Source of the DNA: an uncultured Alphaproteobacteria bacterium
GTDB taxonomy: Bacteria > Pseudomonadota > Alphaproteobacteria > JALCBB01
NCBI GenBank assembly: GCA_958267355.1
Contig: OY279575.1
Location: forward strand, 1,496,295-1,560,294
Length of the DNA stretch: 64,000 nucleotides
Reading direction: 5' to 3'
Shown here: positions 34,454-42,671 of the stretch, piece by piece
Numbering within the stretch: position 1 is the first letter of the stretch
Layout of the letters: every line of letters starts with the position of its first letter
Made by a program: the position numbers and the translations under genes
Notes under the pieces: generated by a model
What the model was told of the DNA's origin: nothing
Database searches by the model: none
Seen by the model: only the letters and a program-made list of their open reading frames with translations

Positions 34454-35236
34454 TCAATTTGTCGCCCCAAGCCGCCGCTTGCCAATTTCTCGCTCGCCCG
34501 TTTGTTGCTCGCTCGTTTCACGCCCACCCGTTTCACGCTCGCTCGTTTGCCGCTCGCCAAAGAGTGCTGTGCCAAGGCGCACACAGGTAGCACCCAGTGC
34601 CACCGCTTCCTGCCAATCCTGACTCATACCACAAGAAAGCTCTGCTAAGCCGTGTTCCTGTGCCGCCTGACGCAACCACGCAAAGTGCGGAGCGGCAGGC
34701 TGACCGTGCGGCGGCAAACACATCAAGCCCGAAATGTTTAACTGCCGCGTCTTACAGAAAGTTAAAAAAGCCGCCAAATCCGCAGGCGCGACTCCGCCTT
34801 TTTGTGGCTCTTCGCCCGTATTCACTTGCACTAAAAGTTTTGGCAGGGTGACTCCCTGTTGTTGCTCTTTGGCAAGGGCTTCTGCCAGAGATGGACGGTC
34901 TAAAGTGTGTAGCCAATCACAAAGCCGCACCACGGCATGCGCCTTTTTGCTTTGCAAGGAGCCAACAAAATGGACAACCAGATCGTTCCGCTCTGTGGCG
35001 GTCAAAAGCTTTGTCAAGCTCCCGTCAGACAGAGAAAATTTCTCGCGCAATTCGCTTAGACGATTTTCGCCAAAATCTTTTTGTCCCGCCCGCACCGCTT
35101 CGGCAAGCACTTCTGCACCCCAAGTCTTAGAAACCGCAATCAAGCGTACCGCGTCTGCCTGTCGGTTATGGCTCCGTGCTGTGTGGGCAATTGCTTCGCG
35201 CACCCCTGCTTGCCTTGCGGCGAAGGTCTCCGCCAC
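34454..35236 (-). CDS. YggS/PLPBP family pyridoxal-phosphate homeostasis protein
   Basis: The protein has 260 residues from a GTG at 35236. The PLP-binding Lys lies in RLIAVSKTWGAE. FGENRLSEL, VHFVGSLQSKKA, VNTGEEPQKGGV and ELSCGMSQDWQEAVALGATCVRLGTALFG are family hallmarks. Role: cofactor homeostasis, no known catalysis. The last 35 or so residues are ERETG/SEQQT-type repeats encoded by a 15-bp array (34491-34558). It begins 3 nt after the sctC stop, so it is co-transcribed with T3SS genes. Confidence 0.92.
   Translation of the reverse strand: MAETFAARQAGVREAIAHTARSHNRQADAVRLIAVSKTWGAEVLAEAVRAGQKDFGENRLSELREKFSLSDGSLTKLLTATERNDLVVHFVGSLQSKKAHAVVRLCDWLHTLDRPSLAEALAKEQQQGVTLPKLLVQVNTGEEPQKGGVAPADLAAFLTFCKTRQLNISGLMCLPPHGQPAAPHFAWLRQAAQEHGLAELSCGMSQDWQEAVALGATCVRLGTALFGERQTSERETGGRETSEQQTGEREIGKRRLGATN
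34491..34558. repeat. In-frame 15-bp repeat at the yggS 3' end
   Basis: Four to five units of CGCTCGCTCGTTTCA type encode the Glu/Arg/Thr-rich tail. Confidence 0.85.
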
Positions 35237-35239
35237 ACT

Positions 35240-36973
35240 CTACTGCGCTCCATCTTCGGCGGGCGCGTCTTCGGGAGCATCGGGAAGTTGGACTCCCTGT
35301 TCGCGCAACGCCTCGCGCAAAGCATCGCCGCCTTCAAAAACTGCACCCCCCGCCGCGTCTAAAGTTTCAATCCGCGGAGTCAGCATAAAGACCCGCACCA
35401 AGGCTTCTTGCGTTTCAGAATTGCGCGAGAAGGCAAACCCCAAAATCGGCAGGTCTTTCAAGAGCGGCACCCCGCCATCCAGCACCCGTGCCCGCGAAGT
35501 AATCTGTCCGCCAATCAAAAGCGACTCACCATCGGCGACGACTCCTTGGGTGGAGATGAAGCTTTCGTTAATGCGTGGCAGGTTATCCACCTGTGCCGAG
35601 GCTTTGTTATCAATACTGCCATCGGTAATCGCAATCAGTAAGTGAATCCGCTCGTCTTCGGGTGTCCCGCCCCCGACAATCCGCGGCGTGACCCGCAGTT
35701 CGGTTTTTGTGGAAACAGGAAAGAGCTGGGCATCTTGTTGCGACTCTACCCGCACATAAAAACGTTGCGATGAGTTAAAAATTGCTTCGTGATTATTCAA
35801 AGTTAACACCGAAGGACGCGAAAGAATTTCCCCTTCCCCTTCGTCTTCAATTGCCGCAATTCGTGCCAAGACTCCGTTTCTGTCAGACACCCGCGCCCGC
35901 AGGTCGTGGGTACCAACAATCAAAGCAGGAGTCCCCTCACTCGGATTGAGCGGGTCGCCAAAGGAAACAGCAGAATCATTATCAGACGATAGCCACTGCA
36001 CGCCCAAGTCATCCAAACGCGAGCGCGATACATCAAAGATATAGGCTTCCAGTTGTACCATCCGCACAGGACGGTCAAGCGAAGCGATCAGCTCTTCGTA
36101 ATAGGCACGGCGGACTAGCAAATCCCGCACCAGCACCGCGTTCAAACGCGGGTCAGCGCGAATCAAAGGCGCACCCGCCGCACCCAAAGCGGTGGCGGCT
36201 CCTTCGCCTCCTGTGCCGCTCTGTGCCGCCACACCCGACAAGTCAGAGAGCAAAGTCGCAATCCCCGGCAGAGTCGTAGAGGTTTCTCCCAAAGCCAAGG
36301 TCTTGTCTTCTGCCCACGCATGGCGCAACGAAAAAACCATCACTCCCACTTCTGACTCCGCACTTGTGCCCGTCCCGCTTGTCGCGGTGGTGGCAAGACT
36401 TCCTGCCGTGCCTGCGTGAAGCTGGGCGTGGACTCCATCCAGCAACGCCAACCAAGAAGCAGGCCCCTGCAAGGTGGCACGGGTTGGCTCGCTCCCCGCC
36501 ACATCAAAATTTACACCGTAGGCAGGGGTGGTGCGGCGTCTTGCCGCCTCCAAGAAACGCGCCTTGGCGGCGGCGGACTCAAACGTAAAGGTCTGTGTCG
36601 ACTGTGTGCGCGTCCCCGCGACAACCAAAAGCCCACCATCGCGATACCAAGCAAAGCCATATTCTTCTGCTAGACGGTCAAGCAAGGCTTGTCCGTTGGC
36701 AGCACGGGCTTGTCCTGCGACTGTGGCGTTCGGCAGGCTTTCACTGCGGAGCTCCACGCCGAAGGACAAAGCCAGTTCGTCCAAAAACTGGGCAAGGGCT
36801 ACAGGCTCGGTATCGTACGACCAAGGCGTTTCAGGCAGAAGTGCCGCACCCGTAGTCTGTGCCAGCGCAAACTTGCCCTGTCCGCCGCCGTTCAAGAGCA
36901 ACAAGGGCAAGCAGAGCAGTACAGCCCCAGCCAAGAGGCACGGAAGACAGCGCAGATGACGAAAACGACTCAT
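35240..36973 (-). CDS. sctC: Type III secretion outer-membrane secretin
   Basis: SctC forms the outer-membrane ring of the injectisome. It has 577 residues. A signal peptide (about 1-39, ending KFALAQ) is followed by N-domains: YDTEPVALAQFLDELALSFGV (N0) and ADPRLNAVLVRD. The secretin core has VQLEAYIFDVSRSRLDDLGVQW, LSRPSVLTLNNHEAIF and the C-terminal LLIGGQITSRARVLDGGVPLLKDLPILGFAFS. A Thr/Gly/Ser-rich stretch (about 190-210) lies in the N1-N2 spacer. The start overlaps the sctV stop as ATGA. The layout with sctV and the adjacent sctQRSTU favours T3SS over type II or pilus secretins. Confidence 0.93.
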   Translation of the reverse strand: MSRFRHLRCLPCLLAGAVLLCLPLLLLNGGGQGKFALAQTTGAALLPETPWSYDTEPVALAQFLDELALSFGVELRSESLPNATVAGQARAANGQALLDRLAEEYGFAWYRDGGLLVVAGTRTQSTQTFTFESAAAKARFLEAARRRTTPAYGVNFDVAGSEPTRATLQGPASWLALLDGVHAQLHAGTAGSLATTATSGTGTSAESEVGVMVFSLRHAWAEDKTLALGETSTTLPGIATLLSDLSGVAAQSGTGGEGAATALGAAGAPLIRADPRLNAVLVRDLLVRRAYYEELIASLDRPVRMVQLEAYIFDVSRSRLDDLGVQWLSSDNDSAVSFGDPLNPSEGTPALIVGTHDLRARVSDRNGVLARIAAIEDEGEGEILSRPSVLTLNNHEAIFNSSQRFYVRVESQQDAQLFPVSTKTELRVTPRIVGGGTPEDERIHLLIAITDGSIDNKASAQVDNLPRINESFISTQGVVADGESLLIGGQITSRARVLDGGVPLLKDLPILGFAFSRNSETQEALVRVFMLTPRIETLDAAGGAVFEGGDALREALREQGVQLPDAPEDAPAEDGAQ

Positions 36974-39087
36974 GAAACAGCAATTCGGTCTAGCGGTTGG
37001 AGCGTAATCTCAGGAGCAATTTCTTGATACGAGAGGACAGGCAAGTCGGGTATTTCTTGTTCTATCAAACGGCGGACATAACGGCGCAGATCCATTTCGG
37101 TGACCAAGACTGCAGGTGCATCACCCCCGCGCGCCGCCCCTGTACGGGCGGCAATTTCCGCGACAATTTTGCGGGCAATTTCTGGCTTCAGTGCCAGATA
37201 GCTTCCGCCCGAAGTTTGTCGCACCGCCCCACGAACCGTTTCTTCTACTTCGGCATCTAACAGAAAGGCAGTCAGAATGTTATTGCCCGAAGAATACTGA
37301 TAGCTGATCTGGCGTGCCAAAGCTCCACGGATATGTTCAACCAGAAGTATAGGGTCTTTTTCTCGGCTCCCCCATTCTACGATAGCACCGAAAATTTGCC
37401 GCAGATCACGAATTGAAACATTTTCCTGAACCAACCGCCGCAAAAGCTCGGCAATGGTCTGGACAGGCAAAGCCCGTTGGGCTTCTTTGACCAGCTCGCC
37501 CTGTTCGCTTTCCATGCGTTCTAAAATCCGCCGCGTTTCTTGAACGCCAATATAGTCAGCGGCGTGGCGCGAAAAAACCGTCTCGGCATGCCAAGCAATA
37601 AACGCCAATGGCTCTTTGTAGCGCAAGCCCCCTGCCTTGAGAGCCGTTTCGTGTTGGCGTTCCACCCACAAGCCTTGGACTCCCGCCACAGGCGACTCGC
37701 TGGCGACAAAGGGAATGTTAAATAGCCGTAAATTTTCTTCCCTGTCTAAGACAAACAAGGAGTCGCCACGCAAAGCCCCTTCGGCGGCAGGAATTTCTCC
37801 GACAAAGATGCGGTAGCTACCGCCTTCTAAAGCCCGTCCCGCCCGCGTTTCAATCACAGGCAAGGACACACCCAAGCGATAATAGACCGCCAAACGCGCC
37901 CGATTAATCTCATCGCGCAACTTGCCGCCCGATGCCAAAGCCGCCGCTTCACTCCCCAGCTCCACCATCAAGGGTACAGTCGGGGCATAGATTTCATCCC
38001 GTGCGGCTGAAAAAGCCCCTTCGGCAGACTCCACAGGCTCGGCAACTTCGCTGGGGGCAAGACTTTCTTCACTGCCCCGCGTGGCTTGGCGGCGGGCTGC
38101 CCGCACCGCCAAAGCGGCAGGGGCTCCGAGTGCCGCCGCCAAGACCAAGAAAACAGGAGCCGGAAAACCAGGAACAAAGGCAAAGACAACCAGCATACAA
38201 GCCGCCACCAACAAAGCCCGCGGCTGCTTGCCAACTTGCGCAGAAATATCACGCCCCAAGTTTGCCGACTCGTCGCTTTCGTCCGCCACCCGCGTTACGA
38301 TGATTCCCGCCGTAATGGAAATAAACAGAGCCGGAATCTGCGCAATCAAACCATCGCCTATCGTCAAAATTGAATAAACCGAAATCGCTTCGTTCAAAGG
38401 TAAGCCACGTTGCAAAGTTCCAATTGCCAAGCCGCCAAGCAAATTGACAAAGACCACAATAAGAGTTGCAATCGCGTCTCCCTTGACGAATTTCATGGCT
38501 CCGTCCATAGAGCCATACAAGCGGCTTTCGCGTTGAATCCGCTCGCGCAAACGACGGGCATCTTCTAGCGAAATCGCCCCACTGCGCATATCGGCATCAA
38601 TGGAAAGCTGCTTGCCTGGAAGCGCATCCAACGAAAACCGCGCACTGACTTCTGCCACCCGCTCCGCACCCTTGGTGATGACCACAAACTGAACAATTGT
38701 CAGAATCAGAAAAATCACCAAACCAACAACCAAGTTACCGCCGACAACAAAGTTGCCGAAGGTTTCAACAATGCGTCCCGCATCGGCTTGGAGCAGAATC
38801 AATCGCGTCGTAGAAATAGACAGTGCCAAGCGAAACAAAGTCGTAATCAAAAGCACCGAGGGAAAGGCTGCAAAATCTAACGGACTTGCCAAATACACCG
38901 CCACCATCAACAAGATGACCGAAATTGAAATGTTGGTCGCGATTAAAAAATCCACTAGCAAAGTCGGTAGCGGAATAATCAACATAAAAATCACCGAAAC
39001 AACAAAAACCGCCAGAATCACATCCTGCCGTCCCGCCAGACGCTCGGCGAGGCGGGCTAAGAAAGAAGGCGTAGGCGAGGCAGACAT
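36970..39087 (-). CDS. sctV: Type III secretion export gate protein
   Basis: SctV is the large nonameric export-gate protein. It has 705 residues. About eight N-terminal membrane segments carry LPTLLVDFLIATNISISVIL, LLITTLFRLALSISTTRLIL, and the FHIPEP loop region GAERVAEVSARFSLDALPGKQLSIDADMRSG. A soluble C-terminal domain follows. Details such as GNFVVGGNLVVGLVIFLILTIVQFVVITKG match the non-flagellar SctV branch rather than FlhA. A mildly charged linker (about 335-365) precedes the cytoplasmic domain. It is divergent from sctQ. Confidence 0.95.
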   Translation of the reverse strand: MSASPTPSFLARLAERLAGRQDVILAVFVVSVIFMLIIPLPTLLVDFLIATNISISVILLMVAVYLASPLDFAAFPSVLLITTLFRLALSISTTRLILLQADAGRIVETFGNFVVGGNLVVGLVIFLILTIVQFVVITKGAERVAEVSARFSLDALPGKQLSIDADMRSGAISLEDARRLRERIQRESRLYGSMDGAMKFVKGDAIATLIVVFVNLLGGLAIGTLQRGLPLNEAISVYSILTIGDGLIAQIPALFISITAGIIVTRVADESDESANLGRDISAQVGKQPRALLVAACMLVVFAFVPGFPAPVFLVLAAALGAPAALAVRAARRQATRGSEESLAPSEVAEPVESAEGAFSAARDEIYAPTVPLMVELGSEAAALASGGKLRDEINRARLAVYYRLGVSLPVIETRAGRALEGGSYRIFVGEIPAAEGALRGDSLFVLDREENLRLFNIPFVASESPVAGVQGLWVERQHETALKAGGLRYKEPLAFIAWHAETVFSRHAADYIGVQETRRILERMESEQGELVKEAQRALPVQTIAELLRRLVQENVSIRDLRQIFGAIVEWGSREKDPILLVEHIRGALARQISYQYSSGNNILTAFLLDAEVEETVRGAVRQTSGGSYLALKPEIARKIVAEIAARTGAARGGDAPAVLVTEMDLRRYVRRLIEQEIPDLPVLSYQEIAPEITLQPLDRIAVS

Positions 39088-39308
39088 TTGGGGTAAGTCT
39101 TGCTAAGGGGTGCTAGGCACTTCAGGCAGTTTGCCCGCGCCCAGCCGCCCAAGGGTGGCTTAGAATAGCCCATTTTGCCACACTTCTAGGCACGGTTTAT
39201 CCGCCGCCACGGCGGGGGCGAGTCGGGCTATACTGACCCTACACTGACAAGTAGAACACGGGCATAGACAGGCTCCCCCGCATAGGCACAAGAAACAGGG
39301 CATAGGCT
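39088..39308. promoter_or_regulatory. Divergent promoter region between sctV and sctQ
   Basis: This 221-bp gap must drive both T3SS half-operons. It contains an inverted repeat around 39200 (CCGCC-GCCACGGC-GGGG type), but no assignable regulator site was identified. Confidence 0.4.
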
Positions 39309-39707
39309 ATGGCAAGCAACGAAGACTCCGCACCCCAGAGCGAACCCACAGAGCTGACCAGCAGAGAAGGCGAAGACGCTTCGCCGTCTGCCGCCGTGGA
39401 AGCGGCTCTGACTCCTGCGGACGCGGCTTTGGACGGACAAGATTCTGCTGTGCAAGGGGGGCAGGGCGCGAGCGGCGGCACAGAAACAAGCACAGGCTTG
39501 CGGGTCAGGGTAGATTTTCGCGCAGGCCAAGTGGAACTTCCGCTTGCCGAGCTTTTAGCTCTCAGCGAAGGGCAAGTGCTACCCCGCCTAGATGGTGTGG
39601 TCTTTCCACGGGTGGAAGCCCTATCGGCAGGCCGCGTCTTTGCCGAAGGCGAACTGGTAGAAGTGGAAGGACGAGTCGGGTTTCGCGTCACCAAGTTGTT
39701 GCGCTAG
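39309..39707 (+). CDS. sctQ: Short SctQ/FliN-type C-ring protein (SpoA domain)
   Basis: The protein has 132 residues. A disordered acidic/Ala/Ser-rich first half is followed by a SpoA domain: LRVRVDFRAGQVELPLAELLAL, EGQVLPRLDG, AGRVFAEGELVEVEGRVGFRVTKLL. This is the FliN-like C-terminal module only. The long N-terminal region of full SctQ is missing, so it corresponds to SctQ-C or a FliN-type protein. It is first of the sctQRSTU set. Confidence 0.85.
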   Translation: MASNEDSAPQSEPTELTSREGEDASPSAAVEAALTPADAALDGQDSAVQGGQGASGGTETSTGLRVRVDFRAGQVELPLAELLALSEGQVLPRLDGVVFPRVEALSAGRVFAEGELVEVEGRVGFRVTKLLR

Positions 39708-39755
39708 GGCAGATTTCTTAGCTCCATCAGGATTGCCCGGCGCCGATTTTTTCTT

Positions 39756-40451
39756 ATGTTTTTCCTCGCACAAGCCGGCGGCACAGCAGGAGACGCAGTC
39801 AATGCCCTGCCCGAGTTAGCCTTCAATCCTGATTTGATCTATGTCTTCGGCTTGCTTGCGGTCTTGCCGTTTTTGCTGGTCTCTACGACTTCGTTTGTCA
39901 AGCTGGCTGTGGTCTTTGCCTTGCTACGGAATGCCCTTGGTATTCAACAGATACCGCCAAATATAGCCCTCTATGGCTTGGCTTTGGTCTTGTCGCTCTA
40001 CATTATGGCACCCGCGGGCGTGGAAGTCTGGCACGCGGGCCAAGCCGCCCAAGAACGCGGTGATGATTTCTTTACCGCCTTGCCCGAGCTGGCGGCTCCG
40101 ATTGCAACCTTTATGGAGCGCAACACCGAGCCCGAACATCTCGCCTTTTTTGAAGAGTCCATCGCCCAAGTATGGGGTGGCGAACTACAGGCTGATCCGC
40201 GTCTATTGGAACACCTAGCCCTTATGCCCGCCTTTGCTGTAACCGAGCTGACCGAGGCATTTGAAATTGGCTTTCTGTTTTATCTGCCCTTCATCGCTGT
40301 GGATTTAATCACCGCCAATATCCTGTTGTCGCTCGGGATGATGATGCTCTCGCCCGTGACCATTTCTTTGCCTTTCAAGCTGTTTCTATTTGTCGCGGCA
40401 AGCGGCTGGGAAAGACTCATTCAAGCCCTTGTCTTGGGCTACGCTCCTTAG
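39756..40451 (+). CDS. sctR: Type III secretion export apparatus protein SctR
   Basis: SctR (FliP family) forms the core of the inner-membrane export pore with SctS and SctT. It has 231 residues with four membrane segments: LLAVLPFLLVSTTSFVKLAVVFALLRNALG, the characteristic AFAVTELTEAFEIGFLFYLPFIAVDLITANILLSLGM and SPVTISLPFKLFLFVAASGW. The ATG at 39756 follows 48 nt after sctQ. Confidence 0.96.
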   Translation: MFFLAQAGGTAGDAVNALPELAFNPDLIYVFGLLAVLPFLLVSTTSFVKLAVVFALLRNALGIQQIPPNIALYGLALVLSLYIMAPAGVEVWHAGQAAQERGDDFFTALPELAAPIATFMERNTEPEHLAFFEESIAQVWGGELQADPRLLEHLALMPAFAVTELTEAFEIGFLFYLPFIAVDLITANILLSLGMMMLSPVTISLPFKLFLFVAASGWERLIQALVLGYAP

Positions 40452-40460
40452 AGCGGGTCT

Positions 40461-40730
40461 ATGGAGCTTCCTGAAGTCATTGCTCTGGCGACACAAGCCT
40501 TGGCTTTTGTCTTACAGCTATCCTTGCCTGTGGTTCTTGCCGCGGCAATCACAGGCGTTTTGGTTTCTTTGTTGCAAGCCCTGACGCAAGTCCAAGACCA
40601 AACCCTGCCCTTTGCCTTCAAGCTGATTGCGGTGACGGCGGCTCTGTTTTTTACCCTCCAGACCATCGGCACGGATCTGTTGCTTTTCACCAACTTGGTC
40701 TTTGACCGAGTCGCAGAAGTTGCGCGTTAA
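40461..40730 (+). CDS. sctS: Type III secretion export apparatus protein SctS
   Basis: SctS (FliQ family) has 89 residues in two membrane helices: VIALATQALAFVLQLSLPVVLAAAITGVLVSLLQALTQVQDQTLPF and ALFFTLQTIGTDLLLFTNLVF. It starts 9 nt after sctR. Its TAA stop is at the edge of a 17-bp tandem array. Confidence 0.95.
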   Translation: MELPEVIALATQALAFVLQLSLPVVLAAAITGVLVSLLQALTQVQDQTLPFAFKLIAVTAALFFTLQTIGTDLLLFTNLVFDRVAEVAR

Positions 40731-40811
40731 CAATTGTTAAAATGGAACAATTGTTAAAATGGAGCAATTGTTAAAATGAAAAGAATTATTAAAATGCTAA
40801 CAATTGTTAAT
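40729..40811. repeat. 17-bp tandem array between sctS and sctT
   Basis: Four units of AACAATTGTTAAAATGG and variants (40729, 40746, 40763, 40780) and a partial fifth. The first overlaps the sctS stop. Each unit contains the palindrome AACAATTGTT or a variant. The stretch is much more AT-rich than the flanking genes. Confidence 0.92.
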
Positions 40812-40824
40812 AGGGTTTCCCGCA

Positions 40825-41622
40825 ATGCCCTTTGATCATCCTGCCGCTTGGCTGACTGCTTTTTTCTTGGCTTTGCCAAGAATCACGGGCTTCTTTTTGC
40901 TCTTGCCGTTTTTCTCCAACCAGTTTCTGCCGCCTGTTGCCAAGTTTGGAATTTTTGCGGCTCTGGTCTTTCCGATTGTTCCCTACGCCCATAACTCGCT
41001 TGCCGAGCTGGCACTGGCTTCAGGAAGACCCATTACGGCACCGCACTTTTTTGCTTTGCTTTTGAAAGAAGCCGCCGTTGGCATTGTCGCAGGATTTGCG
41101 ACCGCCTTGGTGTTTCGTGTTCCTGGAATGATTGGCGATTTTATTGACAATCAACGCGGCACCAGCATTGCGCAAGTATTTAATCCCGCCCAAGGAGACC
41201 AGAGCAGTAATTTAGGGGCTTTTTTAGGACAAGCCTTTCTGGTCTGGTTTTTAATCGCGGGCGGATTGCATACACTTTTGTCTTTGCTCTACGAGAGTTA
41301 TCGTCTCCTGCCGCCTGCTACCTGGGTGCCTGCCTTTGACCAAGTGGCACTGGAAGCCTTGGTTGGAATTTTTGCCGCGACTTTGCGTTTGATGGCAATT
41401 CTTGCAGCTCCTGCGGTCTTTGTGATGCTTTTGGTGGATTTGGGACTCGGGCTTGCCAATCGTTTTGCCCCCCAGCTGAATGTGTTTTTTCTGGCGATGC
41501 CGATAAAGTCGGTGGCGGCACTTTTTGCTTTGGGTTTGTATTTTGCTCTGTTGTTTGAACGGCTGGATGGCTCCGAGCTTGCCTTCTTGCCTTTGCGCGA
41601 GCTGATTGGTTGGGCGGGCTAA
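40825..41622 (+). CDS. sctT: Type III secretion export apparatus protein SctT
   Basis: SctT (FliR family) completes the export pore. It has 265 residues from the ATG at 40825, with six membrane segments. LPRITGFFLLLPFFSNQFLPPVAKFGIFAAL, EAAVGIVAGFATALVFRVPGMIGDFIDNQRG and DLGLGLANRFAPQLNVFFLAMPIKSVAALFAL are the family hallmarks. A TTG at 40804 inside the preceding array is rejected as the start. Confidence 0.95.
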   Translation: MPFDHPAAWLTAFFLALPRITGFFLLLPFFSNQFLPPVAKFGIFAALVFPIVPYAHNSLAELALASGRPITAPHFFALLLKEAAVGIVAGFATALVFRVPGMIGDFIDNQRGTSIAQVFNPAQGDQSSNLGAFLGQAFLVWFLIAGGLHTLLSLLYESYRLLPPATWVPAFDQVALEALVGIFAATLRLMAILAAPAVFVMLLVDLGLGLANRFAPQLNVFFLAMPIKSVAALFALGLYFALLFERLDGSELAFLPLRELIGWAG

Positions 41623-41636
41623 CCGAGTAGAAAGCT

Positions 41637-42668
41637 ATGGCCGAGAAGACCGAACAGCCGACAGCGAAGAAGTTGCGCGATGCCCGCAAGAAGGGGCAGT
41701 TGTTAATTTCGCGCGATATTGTTTCCTTGGCGACTCTTGCGGCTGGGCTTGGAGTTTTGGGTTTGATTTGGGCGACGGTGTTTCGCCGTCTTAATGCCAC
41801 TTTGGATGAAACTTTTTTATTGGCTCCGAGTTTGCGCGATGAAGCCTTGCCGGCGATTTTGCAGTCGTCTTTGACGCTGGTCTTTTATGCCAGTATCGGA
41901 GTTCTTGCCGCTACGGCTTTGGCGGCGATTGCCGCCCACTTGGCGCAGATTGGTTTTTTGTTTTCCGTTGCCAAGCTGACGCGCGGATTTAAGTCGCTGG
42001 ACGCGATCGCCAATGCGCGCAATTTATTTTCCAAGAAGAATTTGTTTTCGTTTTTTATGAACATTGCGAAGACCTGTGTGGTCTTGGCGATTTTTTGGCA
42101 TGTCTTTGTGGTGCGTCTGGATGATTTTTTGACTTCGCCGAGCTGTGGTTTGCCCTGTGTTTTGGAGGTGGGGGTGCGGACTTTGCTCTATGCCGCGGGT
42201 TTGGCGGTGGTGGCGTTTGTGCCTTTGGCGGCGTTGGATTATCTGTTTCAGCGGCGGTTTCACCTCCACGACTTGATGATGACCAAGGACGAGATTAAGC
42301 AGGAGTACAAAGAAAGCGAGGGAAGCCCTGAGATTAAGGGGCAAAGGCGGCAGATTCACCGCGAGGTTTTGGAGAGCCAAGAGCAGGCGCGAACAGAAAA
42401 GGCGAGTCTGGTGGTGCGTAATCCGACGCATTATGCGGTGGCTTTGCAGTATGACGAGGCGACGACTCCTTTGCCTTTGGTGGTGGCGAAGGGCGAGGGG
42501 GCGCGGGCGGCGTTTCTGGTGCGGGTGGCAGAAAAGGCGGGGGTGCCGATTTGGGATGATGCGGCTCTGGCCCAGGCTCTGTATTTTGGTGTGGAGACGG
42601 ACAATTTTATTGCCGCCGAACATTTGGATGCGGTGGCGGAAGCGTTGATTTACATCGCCGATCTTTAG
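41637..42668 (+). CDS. sctU: Type III secretion substrate-specificity switch protein SctU
   Basis: SctU (FlhB family) has 343 residues. The N-terminal EKTEQPTAKKLRDARKKGQ is canonical, four membrane segments follow, and then the cytoplasmic domain with the autocleavage motif NPTH in VVRNPTHYAVALQYDE. DEIKQEYKESEGSPEIKGQRRQ precedes it. The cleavage site is intact, so switching should work. It ends three bases before the convergent Tat-exported gene. Confidence 0.96.
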   Translation: MAEKTEQPTAKKLRDARKKGQLLISRDIVSLATLAAGLGVLGLIWATVFRRLNATLDETFLLAPSLRDEALPAILQSSLTLVFYASIGVLAATALAAIAAHLAQIGFLFSVAKLTRGFKSLDAIANARNLFSKKNLFSFFMNIAKTCVVLAIFWHVFVVRLDDFLTSPSCGLPCVLEVGVRTLLYAAGLAVVAFVPLAALDYLFQRRFHLHDLMMTKDEIKQEYKESEGSPEIKGQRRQIHREVLESQEQARTEKASLVVRNPTHYAVALQYDEATTPLPLVVAKGEGARAAFLVRVAEKAGVPIWDDAALAQALYFGVETDNFIAAEHLDAVAEALIYIADL

Positions 42669-42671
42669 GGG

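Noticed and set aside
36970..42668. Flagellar export genes (flhA, fliP, fliQ, fliR, flhB)
   Set aside because: The secretin gene is adjacent, and SctV details (GNFVVGGNLVVGLV, ITKGAERVAEVSARFSLDALPGKQ) match the injectisome branch. No other flagellar gene is present.
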